NCBI GenBank assembly: GCA_003241385.1
Contig: QFPO01000003.1
Span: forward strand, 558,001-622,000
From: Rhodanobacter denitrificans
Lineage (GTDB): Bacteria; Pseudomonadota; Gammaproteobacteria; Xanthomonadales; Rhodanobacteraceae
Direction: 5' to 3'
Length of the DNA stretch: 64,000 bases
Part shown: in pieces, positions 1 to 8,765 of the stretch
Position numbering within the stretch: the first letter of the stretch is position 1
Layout: each line of letters opens with the position of its first letter
The notes under the pieces: model-generated
Told to the model about the DNA's origin: nothing
The model's input: only the letters and a program-made list of their open reading frames with translations
The model's database searches: none
Translations under genes and position numbers: made by a program

Positions 1-858
1 GAACGCGGCCACGGCGACGATCAGCGACAGGATCAGGAACATCACGCGCTTCTCCATCGCGATCGCCTTGAAGAAGTTGCTGTGGCCCTGCATCCAGTCC
101 GTCACGCGGTAGAACTGGCCGAGCTCGCTGCCGATGTCGCGGGCGACCGAGTAGGCGCGGAACAGGTCGTCCAGCCGCAGGCGGATGCCGGTCGGACCGT
201 CCAGCCGGTACAGCTTGGCCGCATCGTCCATGTGCACGACGGCCAGACCCGAGTCGTACTCCTGCATGCCGGCCTCGAAGATGCCGACCACGTGGAAGCG
301 CTTGACGCGCGGCAGCGCGCCGATCGGCGAAGCGGTGAACTCGGCCGCGAACACGGTGACGTCGTCGCCGACCGCGACGCCGAGCATGATCGCCAGTTCG
401 CGGCCGAGCACGATGCCGAAGCGGCCGGCGACGAGGTCGTCGAGGCGGCCCTGCACCATGCGCCGGTCGATTTCCGACACGCTCGGCTCGAGCTCCGGCA
501 GCACGCCGCGGATCACCGCGCCGGCGCCATCGTTGCTGGCGCCCTGGATCATCACGTAGCGCTCCACGTACGGCGCCGCGCCCTCGACGTGCGGATTGCC
601 GCGCGCCAGCTCGATCGCGCGCTGCCACTCGTGCACGGTGTCGTCGACGCCGGTCACGGTCGCGTGCGAGACCATGCCGAGGATGCGGCTCTTGAGCTCC
701 TTGTCGAAGCCGTTCATGACCGAGATCACGATGATCAGCGCGGCGACGCCGACCGCGATGCCGAGGATCGACACCAGCGAGATGAACGAGATGAAGTGGT
801 TGCGTCGCTTGGCGCGCGTGTAGCGCAGGCCGATGAAGACTTCGAGGGGACGGAACAT
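1..858 (-). CDS. LolC/LolE-family lipoprotein-releasing ABC permease (3' part beyond window)
   Basis: The first 286 residues of an inner-membrane permease of the LolCDE complex, which releases outer-membrane lipoproteins from the inner membrane to LolA. The N-terminus (MFRPLEVFIGLRYTRAKRR) is typical of LolC/LolE. A first transmembrane helix follows at about residues 22-46 (SFISLVSILGIAVGVAAL), then a large periplasmic MacB-type domain. The frame is open to the window edge, where a second membrane segment begins. LolC and LolE cannot be told apart from this half. The start at 858 is the only good ATG at the family N-terminus. Confidence 0.9.
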   Translation of the reverse strand, partial: MFRPLEVFIGLRYTRAKRRNHFISFISLVSILGIAVGVAALIIVISVMNGFDKELKSRILGMVSHATVTGVDDTVHEWQRAIELARGNPHVEGAAPYVERYVMIQGASNDGAGAVIRGVLPELEPSVSEIDRRMVQGRLDDLVAGRFGIVLGRELAIMLGVAVGDDVTVFAAEFTASPIGALPRVKRFHVVGIFEAGMQEYDSGLAVVHMDDAAKLYRLDGPTGIRLRLDDLFRAYSVARDIGSELGQFYRVTDWMQGHSNFFKAIAMEKRVMFLILSLIVAVAAF

Positions 859-962
859 CGGGGCAACGGTCCTTGAAAGGGCGGCGAGGCCCGACGGCGG
901 GTTATCGGACAACCAATACCACCAAAGTTCAATCGGATCGACGTGACGCGCGTCGCCGCGGG

Positions 963-3017
963 TCAGAAGTCATAGCCATCCTTGAGCAGCGTATCGGCGA
1001 CCTCGGGCTGACGGATGCCGACGCCACCGGGGACCGCCGTGAACAGATGCGACTTCCCGCCATGGCAGATGGCCTGGAAGCCGGTCTTCATGGACTGGAT
1101 GGTGTCGGAATCGTACTGGAAGAGCTGGCCGTTGCTGCGCGATACCCGCACATAAGCGATATCCCACAGCGTACGACCGTCGCAAGGGTCGATCACGGCT
1201 ATACCGTTCCGAAGATTGCTTTCGCCCAGCGAATGCCAGGTCGTCCCTGCATCGAGCGTCTCCCAGATCTGGGTGGGACGGCGCGCCGAAGTCCGATCCA
1301 CACCGAAGAAAAGCAAACGGGAGGCATCCGTGGGGTCGGGCGGCAACGTCGTCCATTCGAAACCCAGTTCCGTCATCGGCGCCGGCATGTACTTAAAAAC
1401 ACCACCGAACCGATCGGACTTCCAGAGCGTAGTCGACAACGGATCATAGCTTTCAGAATACGCGTACACCGGCGTGGCATCGTCGGCGCCGGAGCCGATG
1501 CGCCTGGCGAGGACATTTCCCTCGAGAGGGCTCGCCGCCCAGCTCGTTCCGCCGTCGCCGCTCCAGTGCATCTGGACGTTTTCACCACCTTGCTGGGTCA
1601 GTACGGCAATCTTGTCGGACCCAGCACCGATGAATCGGATCGCGTCGATCCAGACGCTCGCAAACGGAAAGCTCGACGCCATGCGCGACCAGGAGCGCCC
1701 GCCATCCGTACTGCGATAGAAGGCCTGCGCATCGAAGCCGATCAGAACATCCGGATCGCCTTGCGCTCTCGCCACGCGAGAGCGATCCTCGTAGGCGACC
1801 GGCATATCGCCGTAGAAATCCGCTTCGACCTCGGAAAAACTGACGCCGCCATCGGCAGTATGCAACATCGGCAGCAGCTGGCGGACCACGACAAAGTCAT
1901 CCGGGTTGCGTGGATCGACGGACAGGTCGGTCACGACACCGGCCATCATGCCGGCATGATGGCCGGCGAACGTCGCACCATCGTCGTCGGACCGGTAGAT
2001 GCCCGCTCCGGCCGTCGGCAGGTAGATTCTGCCCGGCTGCCCGGGGTCGAACAGCCAGCGATAGTCGTTCTCGAGTTTCCGCGGCAGCGCAGCCAGCTCG
2101 CGCCACGTGGCACCGCCATCCAGGCTTTCCCGAAGCGGACGACGCAGAACCGCCTGCGACACCGGATCGAAGGCGACCGACGGTGCAATCAATCGGCCCG
2201 GCCGGTGTGGATCCGCCACCACTCTCACGTGAGAGCACGCACACGCGTCGTCGTTGAAAAACGTGACGGCACCGGTCCGCGTATCGATCCTGCCGCTCGT
2301 GGGCACCTGACTGCCGAAGCGATAGGCGGCGAAGTAGAGCGTCGAAGGCTGAGCGGGGTCCTGCTCGAAGCTCCGGTAGTCGCCTTGAGGCAACAAAGGG
2401 CTGAGCTCGACATTGCTCCATGTCGCCCCTCCATCGTTCGATTCGACCATCCGGTCGAATCGATTCGTCGTACCCACGAAGCGACCCGGCTGATCGCGTA
2501 CCGGGAAAACGTCGCGAATTGGCTGTCCCGGAGCCAGTTCAGCCCAGGTGGCGCCGCCGTCTTCGGAGCGAAGTACCGTGCTTGCTTCGACGAACAATAC
2601 GACGTTCGGCAGAGAAGGATGTACCGAGAATCGCCCCGTCCCGAGATACAGATTGCGGTCGTGCGTCACCTGCCAACTGGATCCGCCATCGAGACTGAGC
2701 TCGATTCCCAACCAGCCCAGCCGGGTCATGTCGTACGTGTAGGCAATCAGATTTTTCGGATTGCCATCGAGCACCTGCAAGCGCAAGAAGCGCTTCGAAC
2801 GCGAGTCGGATTGAGTGCGAGCCCACGAGCTTCCTGCGTTCGACGAATGATAGACACCGTTGTCGGTGCCCGCGTACAGCTCCCCGCCGGGAAGAATGGC
2901 GAGGTCGTACACCGCTGCACCCGGTACCGGAACGTGCCGCCAGCTCGCCGCATCGGCGATCGTGAATGTGCAAGCAGCCATCAGGGCAACAAGCACCTGG
3001 AATCCCCGAATCGTCAT
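963..3017 (-). CDS. Secreted BNR/Asp-box repeat protein with C-terminal DGYD tag
   Basis: A 684-residue exported protein. The ATG at 3017 has an AGGTG ribosome site 7 nt upstream and gives a clean signal peptide (MTIRGFQVLVALMAACTFTIADA). The body has about ten Asp-box-like repeats of the form S-x-D-G-G-x-[ST]-W (for example SLDGGSSW, SEDGGATW, STDGGRSW), as in sialidase/sortilin-type beta-propellers. I see no sialidase catalytic set, so the enzymatic role is unknown. The last ten residues, DTLLKDGYDF, match a motif shared with other secreted proteins in this window. G+C is visibly lower than in its neighbours, which suggests transfer. It sits about 40 nt downstream of ygfX but is probably not part of the sdh functional unit. 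Confidence 0.8.
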   Translation of the reverse strand: MTIRGFQVLVALMAACTFTIADAASWRHVPVPGAAVYDLAILPGGELYAGTDNGVYHSSNAGSSWARTQSDSRSKRFLRLQVLDGNPKNLIAYTYDMTRLGWLGIELSLDGGSSWQVTHDRNLYLGTGRFSVHPSLPNVVLFVEASTVLRSEDGGATWAELAPGQPIRDVFPVRDQPGRFVGTTNRFDRMVESNDGGATWSNVELSPLLPQGDYRSFEQDPAQPSTLYFAAYRFGSQVPTSGRIDTRTGAVTFFNDDACACSHVRVVADPHRPGRLIAPSVAFDPVSQAVLRRPLRESLDGGATWRELAALPRKLENDYRWLFDPGQPGRIYLPTAGAGIYRSDDDGATFAGHHAGMMAGVVTDLSVDPRNPDDFVVVRQLLPMLHTADGGVSFSEVEADFYGDMPVAYEDRSRVARAQGDPDVLIGFDAQAFYRSTDGGRSWSRMASSFPFASVWIDAIRFIGAGSDKIAVLTQQGGENVQMHWSGDGGTSWAASPLEGNVLARRIGSGADDATPVYAYSESYDPLSTTLWKSDRFGGVFKYMPAPMTELGFEWTTLPPDPTDASRLLFFGVDRTSARRPTQIWETLDAGTTWHSLGESNLRNGIAVIDPCDGRTLWDIAYVRVSRSNGQLFQYDSDTIQSMKTGFQAICHGGKSHLFTAVPGGVGIRQPEVADTLLKDGYDF

Positions 3018-3057
3018 CGTCGCACCTGGTGAGTTCGGCTCGACCGAGCCGCCCGAT

Positions 3058-3501
3058 TCATTGTAGACGACGTGGGAATCCAAGCTCGGGCAAGGATGGT
3101 TGCGAAGCGACGACCAGTACCAAGCGCCGCCTGAGATTGGGTTCGAGATTGTCGAGCAGAATCACCGCGTCAAACGATCGTGACTCCGCCTGCAGCGTCA
3201 GCACCTGCATCGCACCGAGCTTCGCGTAACGCGTCAGCTCCGCAGGAACCTCGTGGCCGGCCTGATCGGCCAGCACCCATCCCGCGTCGCCGAAGGCGAT
3301 GCGCATCCATCGAGGATGCGTCCAGCGATGCAGGGACCATACGCAGGCACACAGCGCGATCGCCGAGAGCCCGATCTTCCAGGGCGCGTCCAGCCCGTTC
3401 GCGGCTATCGCCGCGACCGCCAGCGCGGTCATCACGACCAGAGCCGCCGCGAGCAGCCGCGACGGCCGGTAGTCAAACGCGATGGCGGGCGCGGATCGCA
3501 T
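3058..3501 (-). CDS. ygfX: YgfX/CptA-like membrane protein
   Basis: A 147-residue protein with two closely spaced transmembrane segments near the N-terminus (about residues 16-34 and 40-58), followed by a soluble domain with WMRIAFGDAGWVLAD and a hydrophobic beta-rich tail. This layout and its place directly behind sdhE match the YgfX family (the E. coli cptBA pair). The start overlaps the end of sdhE by 29 nt, so translation is probably coupled. A toxin role has been proposed in E. coli. I assign the family from architecture and position, not from strong residue conservation. Confidence 0.7.
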   Translation of the reverse strand: MRSAPAIAFDYRPSRLLAAALVVMTALAVAAIAANGLDAPWKIGLSAIALCACVWSLHRWTHPRWMRIAFGDAGWVLADQAGHEVPAELTRYAKLGAMQVLTLQAESRSFDAVILLDNLEPNLRRRLVLVVASQPSLPELGFPRRLQ

Positions 3502-3724
3502 CGACGATCGCCGCGAAGCGCGGATCCGGCGGCTGGCGCGCGATCAGCCAGTCCCACAGGTCCGGATCGGGCTGGTCGAGCATCGCGTCGAAGCGGCCGA
3601 TCAGCTCGGCGTCGGCACTCGCCGCATGCGCGTCGAGCCAGCCGCCGAGCAGTTGGTCGAGCTCACGCGTGCCGCGGCGGCAGCGCCAGCGCAGGCGTTT
3701 GAGGAGGGCGGCATCCATGACCAT
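3473..3724 (-). CDS. sdhE: SdhE, FAD assembly factor for succinate dehydrogenase
   Basis: An 83-residue protein of the SdhE/Sdh5 (YgfY, DUF339) family, which promotes covalent attachment of FAD to SdhA. The signature RGxxE is present as RRGTRELD, followed by the typical W, F and D positions (DLWDWLIARQPPDPRF). It lies 16 nt behind sdhB in the sdh operon. Translation could also begin at the third residue (MDAALLKRL), which aligns better with the usual short N-terminus. Confidence 0.9.
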   Translation of the reverse strand: MVMDAALLKRLRWRCRRGTRELDQLLGGWLDAHAASADAELIGRFDAMLDQPDPDLWDWLIARQPPDPRFAAIVDAIRARHRV

Positions 3725-3740
3725 GGCGCTCCGGCGCGAC

Positions 3741-4523
3741 TCAGGCGCGGCGCTCGACCATCAGCTTCTTGATCTCGGCGATCGCCTTGGCCGGATTGAG
3801 GCCCTTCGGACAGGTCCGCGCGCAGTTCATGATCGTGTGGCAGCGATAGAGCTTGAACGGGTCCTCGAGGTCGTCCAGGCGCGCGCCGGTGTCCTCGTCG
3901 CGGCTGTCGACGATCCAGCGGTAGGCCTGCAGCAGGATCGCCGGACCGAGATAGCGCTCGCCGTTCCACCAGTAGCTCGGGCAGCTCGTCGAACAGCAGG
4001 CACACAGGATGCACTCGTAGAGTCCGTCCAGACGCGCGCGGTCGTCCTTGGACTGCAGCCGCTCCTTCGGCGGCGGCGCGCTCTGCGTGCGCAGCCAGGG
4101 CTTGATCGAGGCGTACTGCGCGTAGAAGTGCGTCAGGTCCGGCACCAGATCCTTGACGACCGCCATGTGCGGCAGCGGGTAGATCTTGACGTCGCCCGAG
4201 GCGCAGTCTTCGATCGCCTTGGTGCAGGCCAGCGTATTGGTGCCGTCGATGTTCATCGCGCACGAACCGCAGATGCCCTCGCGGCACGAGCGGCGGAACG
4301 TCAGCGTCGGGTCGACCTCGTTCTTGATCTTGATCAGCGCGTCCAGAACCATCGGCCCGCAGGCGGCCAGGTCCAGCTCGTAGGTGTCCACGCGCGGATT
4401 CTGGCCGTCGTCCGGATTCCAGCGGTAGATCCGGAACGCGCGAACGTTCTTGGCGCCCGCCGGCGCCGCGAAATGCTTGCCCGGCTGGATCTTCGAGTTT
4501 TTCGGAAGACTGAACTTGGCCAT
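3741..4523 (-). CDS. sdhB: Succinate dehydrogenase iron-sulfur subunit
   Basis: A 260-residue SdhB of complex II, which passes electrons from FAD in SdhA to ubiquinone. The [2Fe-2S] cysteines are in CREGICGSC with a later cysteine in TLACTK. The [4Fe-4S] and [3Fe-4S] ligands are in CILCACCSTSCP and CHTIMNCARTCPKGLNP. Length is slightly above the E. coli protein (238) because of an N-terminal extension of about 25 residues. The gene follows sdhA by 100 nt and is followed closely by sdhE. Confidence 0.97.
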   Translation of the reverse strand: MAKFSLPKNSKIQPGKHFAAPAGAKNVRAFRIYRWNPDDGQNPRVDTYELDLAACGPMVLDALIKIKNEVDPTLTFRRSCREGICGSCAMNIDGTNTLACTKAIEDCASGDVKIYPLPHMAVVKDLVPDLTHFYAQYASIKPWLRTQSAPPPKERLQSKDDRARLDGLYECILCACCSTSCPSYWWNGERYLGPAILLQAYRWIVDSRDEDTGARLDDLEDPFKLYRCHTIMNCARTCPKGLNPAKAIAEIKKLMVERRA

Positions 4524-4623
4524 GTCTGTTCACCCGATGGTGCGTGGCGCGCCGCCGTGACGGGCGTGCGCCGGTGCGGCGGTCATTGGTTCGAGGCGGC
4601 TTGCGTCGGCTGGCGCGTCACGA

Positions 4624-6414
4624 TCAGTAGACGCGCGCCTTCGGCGGTACGACCTCGACGTCGTCGGTCAGCGTGTACATGTGCACAGGGCGGAAATCGA
4701 AGCTCGGCGTGCCCTGCGCGTCGACCTTGACCAGCGTGTGTTTCTGCCAGTTGGCGTCGTCGCGCTCGGGGTAGTCCTCGTGCGCGTGCGCGCCGCGGCT
4801 CTCGTGGCGCTGCTCGGCCGAGGTGATCGTCGCGACCGCGTTGTACAGGAGGTTCTGCAGCTCGTAGGTCTCGATCAGGTCCGAGTTCCAGACCAGCGAG
4901 CGGTCCGACACGCGCACGTCCTCGAAGCTGCGGAAGATCCGCTCCATCTTCTCGCAGCCTTCCTTGAGCGTCTTGGACGTGCGGAACACCGCGGCATCGT
5001 TCTGCATCGTGCGCTGCATGTCGAGGCGGATCTGCGCGGTCGGCGTCGATCCGTTGGCATTGCGCAGCTTGTCGAGATTGGCCAGCGCCTTGTCGCAGGC
5101 GTCGGCCGGCAGCACCTTGTGCGGCGCGCCGGGCTTGATCGTCGCGGCACAGCGGTTGGCGACCGCGCGGCCGAAGATCACCAGGTCTAGCAGCGAGTTC
5201 GAGCCGAGCCGGTTGGCGCCGTGCACCGATACGCAGGCGGCCTCGCCGATCGCGTACAGGCCCTGGATGACCTTGTCCGGATCGTCGCCGACCTTCTGCA
5301 CGACCTCGCCGTGGTAGTTGGTCGGGATGCCGCCCATGTTGTAGTGCACGGTCGGCAGCACCGGAATCGGCTGCTTGGTGACGTCGACGCCGGCGAAGAT
5401 GCGCGCGCTCTCGGCGATGCCGGGCAGCTTCTCGTGGATGACCTCGGGACCGAGATGGGTCAGGTCGAGCAGGATGTGGTCCTTGTGCTCGCCGACGCCG
5501 CGGCCTTCGCGGATCTCGATCGTCATCGAACGCGACACCACGTCGCGCGAGGCGAGGTCCTTGTAGTGCGGCGCGTAGCGCTCCATGAAGCGCTCGCCGC
5601 TGGCGTTGCGCAGGATGCCGCCTTCGCCGCGCACGCCCTCGGTGATCAGGCAGCCGGCGCCGTAGATGCCGGTGGGATGGAACTGCACGAACTCCATGTC
5701 CTGCATCGCCAGGCCCGAGCGCAGCACGAGGCCGCCGCCGTCGCCGGTGCAGGTGTGCGCCGAGGTCGCGCTGAAGTAGGCGCGGCCGTAGCCGCCGGTC
5801 GCGAGCACGACGCCGTGCGCGCGGAACAGATGCAGCGTGCCGGCGGCCATGTCGAGCGCGAGCACGCCGCGGCAGACGCCCTCGGCGTCCCAGATCAGGT
5901 CGAGCGCGAAATACTCGATCATGAACTGCGCGTCGTGCGCCAGCGACTGCTGATACAGCGTGTGCAGCATCGCGTGGCCGGTGCGGTCGGCGGCCGCGCA
6001 GGTGCGCTGCGCCGGCGGACCCTCGCCGTAGCGGGTCGTCATGCCCCCGAACGGACGCTGGTAGATCTTGCCGTCCTCGGTGCGCGAGAACGGGACACCG
6101 TAGTGCTCGAGCTCGATGATCGCCTCGGGCGCCTCCTTGCACATGTACTCGATCGCGTCCTGATCGCCGAGCCAGTCCGAGCCCTTGATCGTGTCGTAGA
6201 AGTGGTAGCGCCAGTCGTCCTCGCCCATGTTGCCGAGCGCGGCCGAAATGCCGCCCTGCGCCGCCACGGTGTGCGAGCGCGTCGGGAAGACCTTGGTCAG
6301 GCAGACCGTGCGCAGCCCCTTGGAGGCCAGACCGAACGTCGCGCGCAGGCCCGCGCCGCCGGCGCCGACCACGACCATGTCGTAGAGATGTTCCTGAATC
6401 TTGTAGGCGCTCAC
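4624..6414 (-). CDS. sdhA: Succinate dehydrogenase flavoprotein subunit
   Basis: A 596-residue catalytic subunit that oxidises succinate to fumarate. The N-terminal dinucleotide motif is GAGGAGLRATFGLASKG. The histidine that carries covalent FAD is in SHTVAAQGG. The capping-domain and active-site segments HPTGIYGAGCLITEGVRGEG and GANRLGSNSLLDLVIFGR are intact. Full length for the family (E. coli 588). It starts 4 nt after sdhD ends, so it is probably coupled in the sdhCDAB operon. Confidence 0.98.
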   Translation of the reverse strand: MSAYKIQEHLYDMVVVGAGGAGLRATFGLASKGLRTVCLTKVFPTRSHTVAAQGGISAALGNMGEDDWRYHFYDTIKGSDWLGDQDAIEYMCKEAPEAIIELEHYGVPFSRTEDGKIYQRPFGGMTTRYGEGPPAQRTCAAADRTGHAMLHTLYQQSLAHDAQFMIEYFALDLIWDAEGVCRGVLALDMAAGTLHLFRAHGVVLATGGYGRAYFSATSAHTCTGDGGGLVLRSGLAMQDMEFVQFHPTGIYGAGCLITEGVRGEGGILRNASGERFMERYAPHYKDLASRDVVSRSMTIEIREGRGVGEHKDHILLDLTHLGPEVIHEKLPGIAESARIFAGVDVTKQPIPVLPTVHYNMGGIPTNYHGEVVQKVGDDPDKVIQGLYAIGEAACVSVHGANRLGSNSLLDLVIFGRAVANRCAATIKPGAPHKVLPADACDKALANLDKLRNANGSTPTAQIRLDMQRTMQNDAAVFRTSKTLKEGCEKMERIFRSFEDVRVSDRSLVWNSDLIETYELQNLLYNAVATITSAEQRHESRGAHAHEDYPERDDANWQKHTLVKVDAQGTPSFDFRPVHMYTLTDDVEVVPPKARVY

Positions 6415-6418
6415 CGGC

Positions 6419-6811
6419 TCAGGCCCCCAAAGCGATGCGAAGTACGGCCAGCACGCCGGCCAGGGTGGCGAGCACGCAGACGAAGCGCACCGCCAGCTGC
6501 GAGGTGACCGCCAGGATCGGCGCGTGCACGTAGTCCTCGATGATCACCTGCAGGCCGAGCTGGGCATGCCAGAACGAGGTCACCAGGAACGCGATCAGCA
6601 GCACCGCGTTGAACGGATGCGCCACGGCCGCGCGCGCGGCGGTGTAGTCGGCGCCGATCAAGCTGATCGCGAAACCGACGAAGTACAGACCGAGGAAGAA
6701 CAGCGCGACCGCGGTCGCGCGCTGCACGACGAAGTGATGGACGCCGTCCTTCGCCGAGCCGAGACCTCGCGCGTTCTTGAGCGGCGTGCGGAACCGATCG
6801 AAGCCGCTCAC
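6419..6811 (-). CDS. sdhD: Succinate dehydrogenase membrane anchor subunit SdhD
   Basis: A 130-residue membrane subunit with three predicted helices (about residues 31-53, 66-86 and 101-125). The helix I segment VVQRATAVALFFLG and the haem/quinone-side histidines in HAQLGLQVIIEDYVH match SdhD. With SdhC it binds haem b and ubiquinone. The ATG overlaps the stop of sdhC (ATGA), which indicates translational coupling. Confidence 0.92.
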   Translation of the reverse strand: MSGFDRFRTPLKNARGLGSAKDGVHHFVVQRATAVALFFLGLYFVGFAISLIGADYTAARAAVAHPFNAVLLIAFLVTSFWHAQLGLQVIIEDYVHAPILAVTSQLAVRFVCVLATLAGVLAVLRIALGA

Positions 6812-7203
6812 AGCGCACCTCCGCGGATCACGACCAGGCCCCAGACCAGTGCGGTCAGCACGAAGCTGCCGATCACCGAGATCCAGCTGTTGCGGATGAA
6901 CTGCGCGATCGCATAGCCCCAGCCGGCGTCCTGCAGCAGATGGCGTACGCCGTTGAGCAGATGGAACGCGAACGTCCAGACCCAGCCGAACAGCACCAGC
7001 TGCCCGAACCAGGAGCCGGCCAGTCCGGTGAGGCAGGCCCAGGCTTCAGGCCCGGCCGCCAGCGCGACCAGGGCCGCGACGATCAGCAGGCTGCCGACCG
7101 ACAGCACGACGCCGGTGGCGCGGTGCAGGATCGAGGTGACCATCTGGATCCCCCAGCGATAGACCTGGAGGTGTGGGGAGAGGGGTCGTGCCGTCTGGGG
7201 CAT
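6808..7203 (-). CDS. sdhC: Succinate dehydrogenase cytochrome b556 subunit
   Basis: A 131-residue membrane anchor. The SdhC signature is at the N-terminus: RPLSPHLQVYRW followed by SILHRATGVVLSVGS, where the H-R-x-[ST]-G motif forms part of the quinone site. The haem ligand histidine is in FHLLNGVRHLLQD. Three helices are expected. I chose the ATG at 7203 (MPQTARPLSPHLQ) because it matches the family N-terminus; the open frame upstream reads as arginine-rich noise. An AAGG lies about 8 nt before it. Confidence 0.95.
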   Translation of the reverse strand: MPQTARPLSPHLQVYRWGIQMVTSILHRATGVVLSVGSLLIVAALVALAAGPEAWACLTGLAGSWFGQLVLFGWVWTFAFHLLNGVRHLLQDAGWGYAIAQFIRNSWISVIGSFVLTALVWGLVVIRGGAL

Positions 7204-7276
7204 GGGCTGGCCTTGTGCTTGCGCGGATCGCTGAGCTTGCGTATGCCTGGAAGTCCGTGACCGTCCACGGCACGCA

Positions 7277-7450
7277 TCAGAAATCGATGCAGCGCCCGCC
7301 TTTTTCCCAGTCGCCGTAACGGACCGGGTCGGGGCCGTCGCGCCCGCCGATTTCCTTGGCGGGCGGCTCGCGGTCCGCACGAGGCGATGCCGCATCTTCC
7401 GCGGAAGACGCATCGGTGCGGTCGTCGGGTTTGCGCTTGGGGTCGGACAT
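7277..7450 (-). CDS. DUF1674/SdhAF4-like succinate dehydrogenase assembly factor
   Basis: A 57-residue protein (MSDPKRKPDDRT start at 7450) whose C-terminal half, KEIGGRDGPDPVRYGDWEKG then GRCIDF, is the diagnostic DUF1674 block. In eukaryotes this family (SDHAF4/Sdh8) binds flavinylated SdhA before it joins SdhB. Its place as the first gene of the sdh operon, 73 nt before sdhC, supports that role here. The charged N-terminal half looks disordered. In-frame upstream starts exist, but the nearest ATG gives the usual family length. Confidence 0.85.
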   Translation of the reverse strand: MSDPKRKPDDRTDASSAEDAASPRADREPPAKEIGGRDGPDPVRYGDWEKGGRCIDF

Positions 7451-7555
7451 CGGACTTATCATGTCAAGGTTAAACCCAGGGCGTTTTGCAGACAACCTTG
7501 ACTAACGGCCGACGATGCGCTTGACGCGGAGGCCCGAATCGGCGGCGACGTTTCC

Positions 7556-8389
7556 ATGAGCACTCCCCTCTTCGCGGCGCAGGCCGTCCTGATCGAAGGC
7601 GCCGACGCAGTCGCATTCGCCAACGCGCAGTTCACGATCGACGTCGGCGCGCTTGCCGAAGGTCACTGGCGATGGTGCGCCTGGCTCGATGCGCAAGGTC
7701 GCGCGCTGCACGTCTTCGCGCTGCTGCGCACGCATGCCGACGCGCTGCTCGCCTGGCAGCCGCTCGGCGACGCCGAGACGATGCGCGCGGCGCTGTCGCG
7801 CTACGTATTCCGATCGAAGGTGACGCTGCGCACGCTGCACGAGTGGTCGGTGTGGTCGCTCGACGCCGCGCAGTCGACGCGCCCCGCGCCACGCACGATC
7901 GCGTTCGAGAACGACGGCTATGCGATCGCGCTCGAAGGCGGCGCGCGCACCGCGTGGCTCGGGCCTGGCGTCACCGATCGTGACGACGATGAGGCACGCG
8001 ATCGCTGGCGCCGCACCGATGTCACGGCCGGCCTGCCGCTGATCGACGCGGCGACGCGCGCAGCGTTCACGCCGCAGGCGCTCGATCTCGAACGCATCGA
8101 CGCGATCAGCTTCGGCAAGGGTTGCTATCCCGGTCAGGAGATCGCGGCGCGCCTGCATTTTCGCGGCGGCAACAAGCGGCGCCTGCGTGCATTCGCGTTC
8201 GGTGCGGACATCGACGCGCCTGCGCCCGGCACGCCGATCATCGCGGCCGACGGCACATCCAAAGGCATCGTGTTGTATGCGGCGCGCGATGCGCTGCTCG
8301 GCGTCGTCAACGACGGCGACGACGAGACGCCGCTGCAAATCGATGCGACGCGTGCGATCGATCTTTCGACGATACCGTTCGTAGTTTGA
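7556..8389 (+). CDS. ygfZ: YgfZ-type folate-binding iron-sulfur cluster maturation protein
   Basis: A 277-residue protein of the GcvT-like YgfZ family, which uses folate and acts in repair or assembly of certain Fe-S enzymes such as MiaB. The family signature K-G-C-Y-x-G-Q-E is present as GKGCYPGQEIAARLHFRGG at about residue 188, with the essential cysteine intact. The middle carries the usual AGLPLID segment. Divergent from the sdh operon across about 105 nt, which must hold both promoters. A functional link with Fe-S rich SdhB is plausible but not shown. Confidence 0.92.
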   Translation: MSTPLFAAQAVLIEGADAVAFANAQFTIDVGALAEGHWRWCAWLDAQGRALHVFALLRTHADALLAWQPLGDAETMRAALSRYVFRSKVTLRTLHEWSVWSLDAAQSTRPAPRTIAFENDGYAIALEGGARTAWLGPGVTDRDDDEARDRWRRTDVTAGLPLIDAATRAAFTPQALDLERIDAISFGKGCYPGQEIAARLHFRGGNKRRLRAFAFGADIDAPAPGTPIIAADGTSKGIVLYAARDALLGVVNDGDDETPLQIDATRAIDLSTIPFVV

Positions 8390-8765
8390 GCGTGCGCGTG
8401 AAGCGATCGCTGCACGCGAAGTCGTTCCGATCGTAGCTGTAACGAAGCTGAATAAAATTTATGTTTTGCGTGACAACGACCGCGAACTTCGCCTAGGCTT
8501 CGCCACCCCCTGCGATCAGGCAGAGGGCATCCGAACGAATTTTTCATGTCTGCGTGACGGCGAAGTCGGCCCCGCGGACATCGAACGAAAGACCGGAGCG
8601 ATCGCCGCCGATGGCGAACGCTCTGGTCTGGTGTGCCGACCGAGCTGCGTGCGCACCTCATCAGACAACCCGTGCAATACCGGCTGCGCGCACCTGGCTG
8701 CGCTGCGCCATCCGGCCGAGGGCCGGGACGGGACATCCGTTTTGTTTTGAGGAGACCACAATCCG
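8390..8765 (+). other. Intergenic stretch with structured leader upstream of the SleB-type gene
   Basis: There is no convincing gene here; the short open frames are proline/arginine-rich shadows. An AT-rich patch (AATAAAATTTATGTTTTG) near 8450-8467 is a reasonable promoter region. Downstream, 8590-8629 can fold into a long hairpin: AGACCGGAGCG pairs with CGCTCTGGTCT, with a nested TCGCC/GGCGA stem. The last 20 nt before the ATG include a strong GAGGAGACC ribosome site. Confidence 0.45.

Noticed and set aside
7462..7467. TTGACA on the minus strand upstream of the SDHAF4-like gene as a -35 box
   Set aside because: A -10 box at 17 nt spacing would fall inside the coding start (GACCCC) and bears no resemblance to TATAAT.
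8466..8750. 94-codon frame upstream of the SleB-type gene
   Set aside because: It has no ribosome site, its residues show no recognisable fold or family, and the DNA forms a strong hairpin, so it is more likely untranslated leader.
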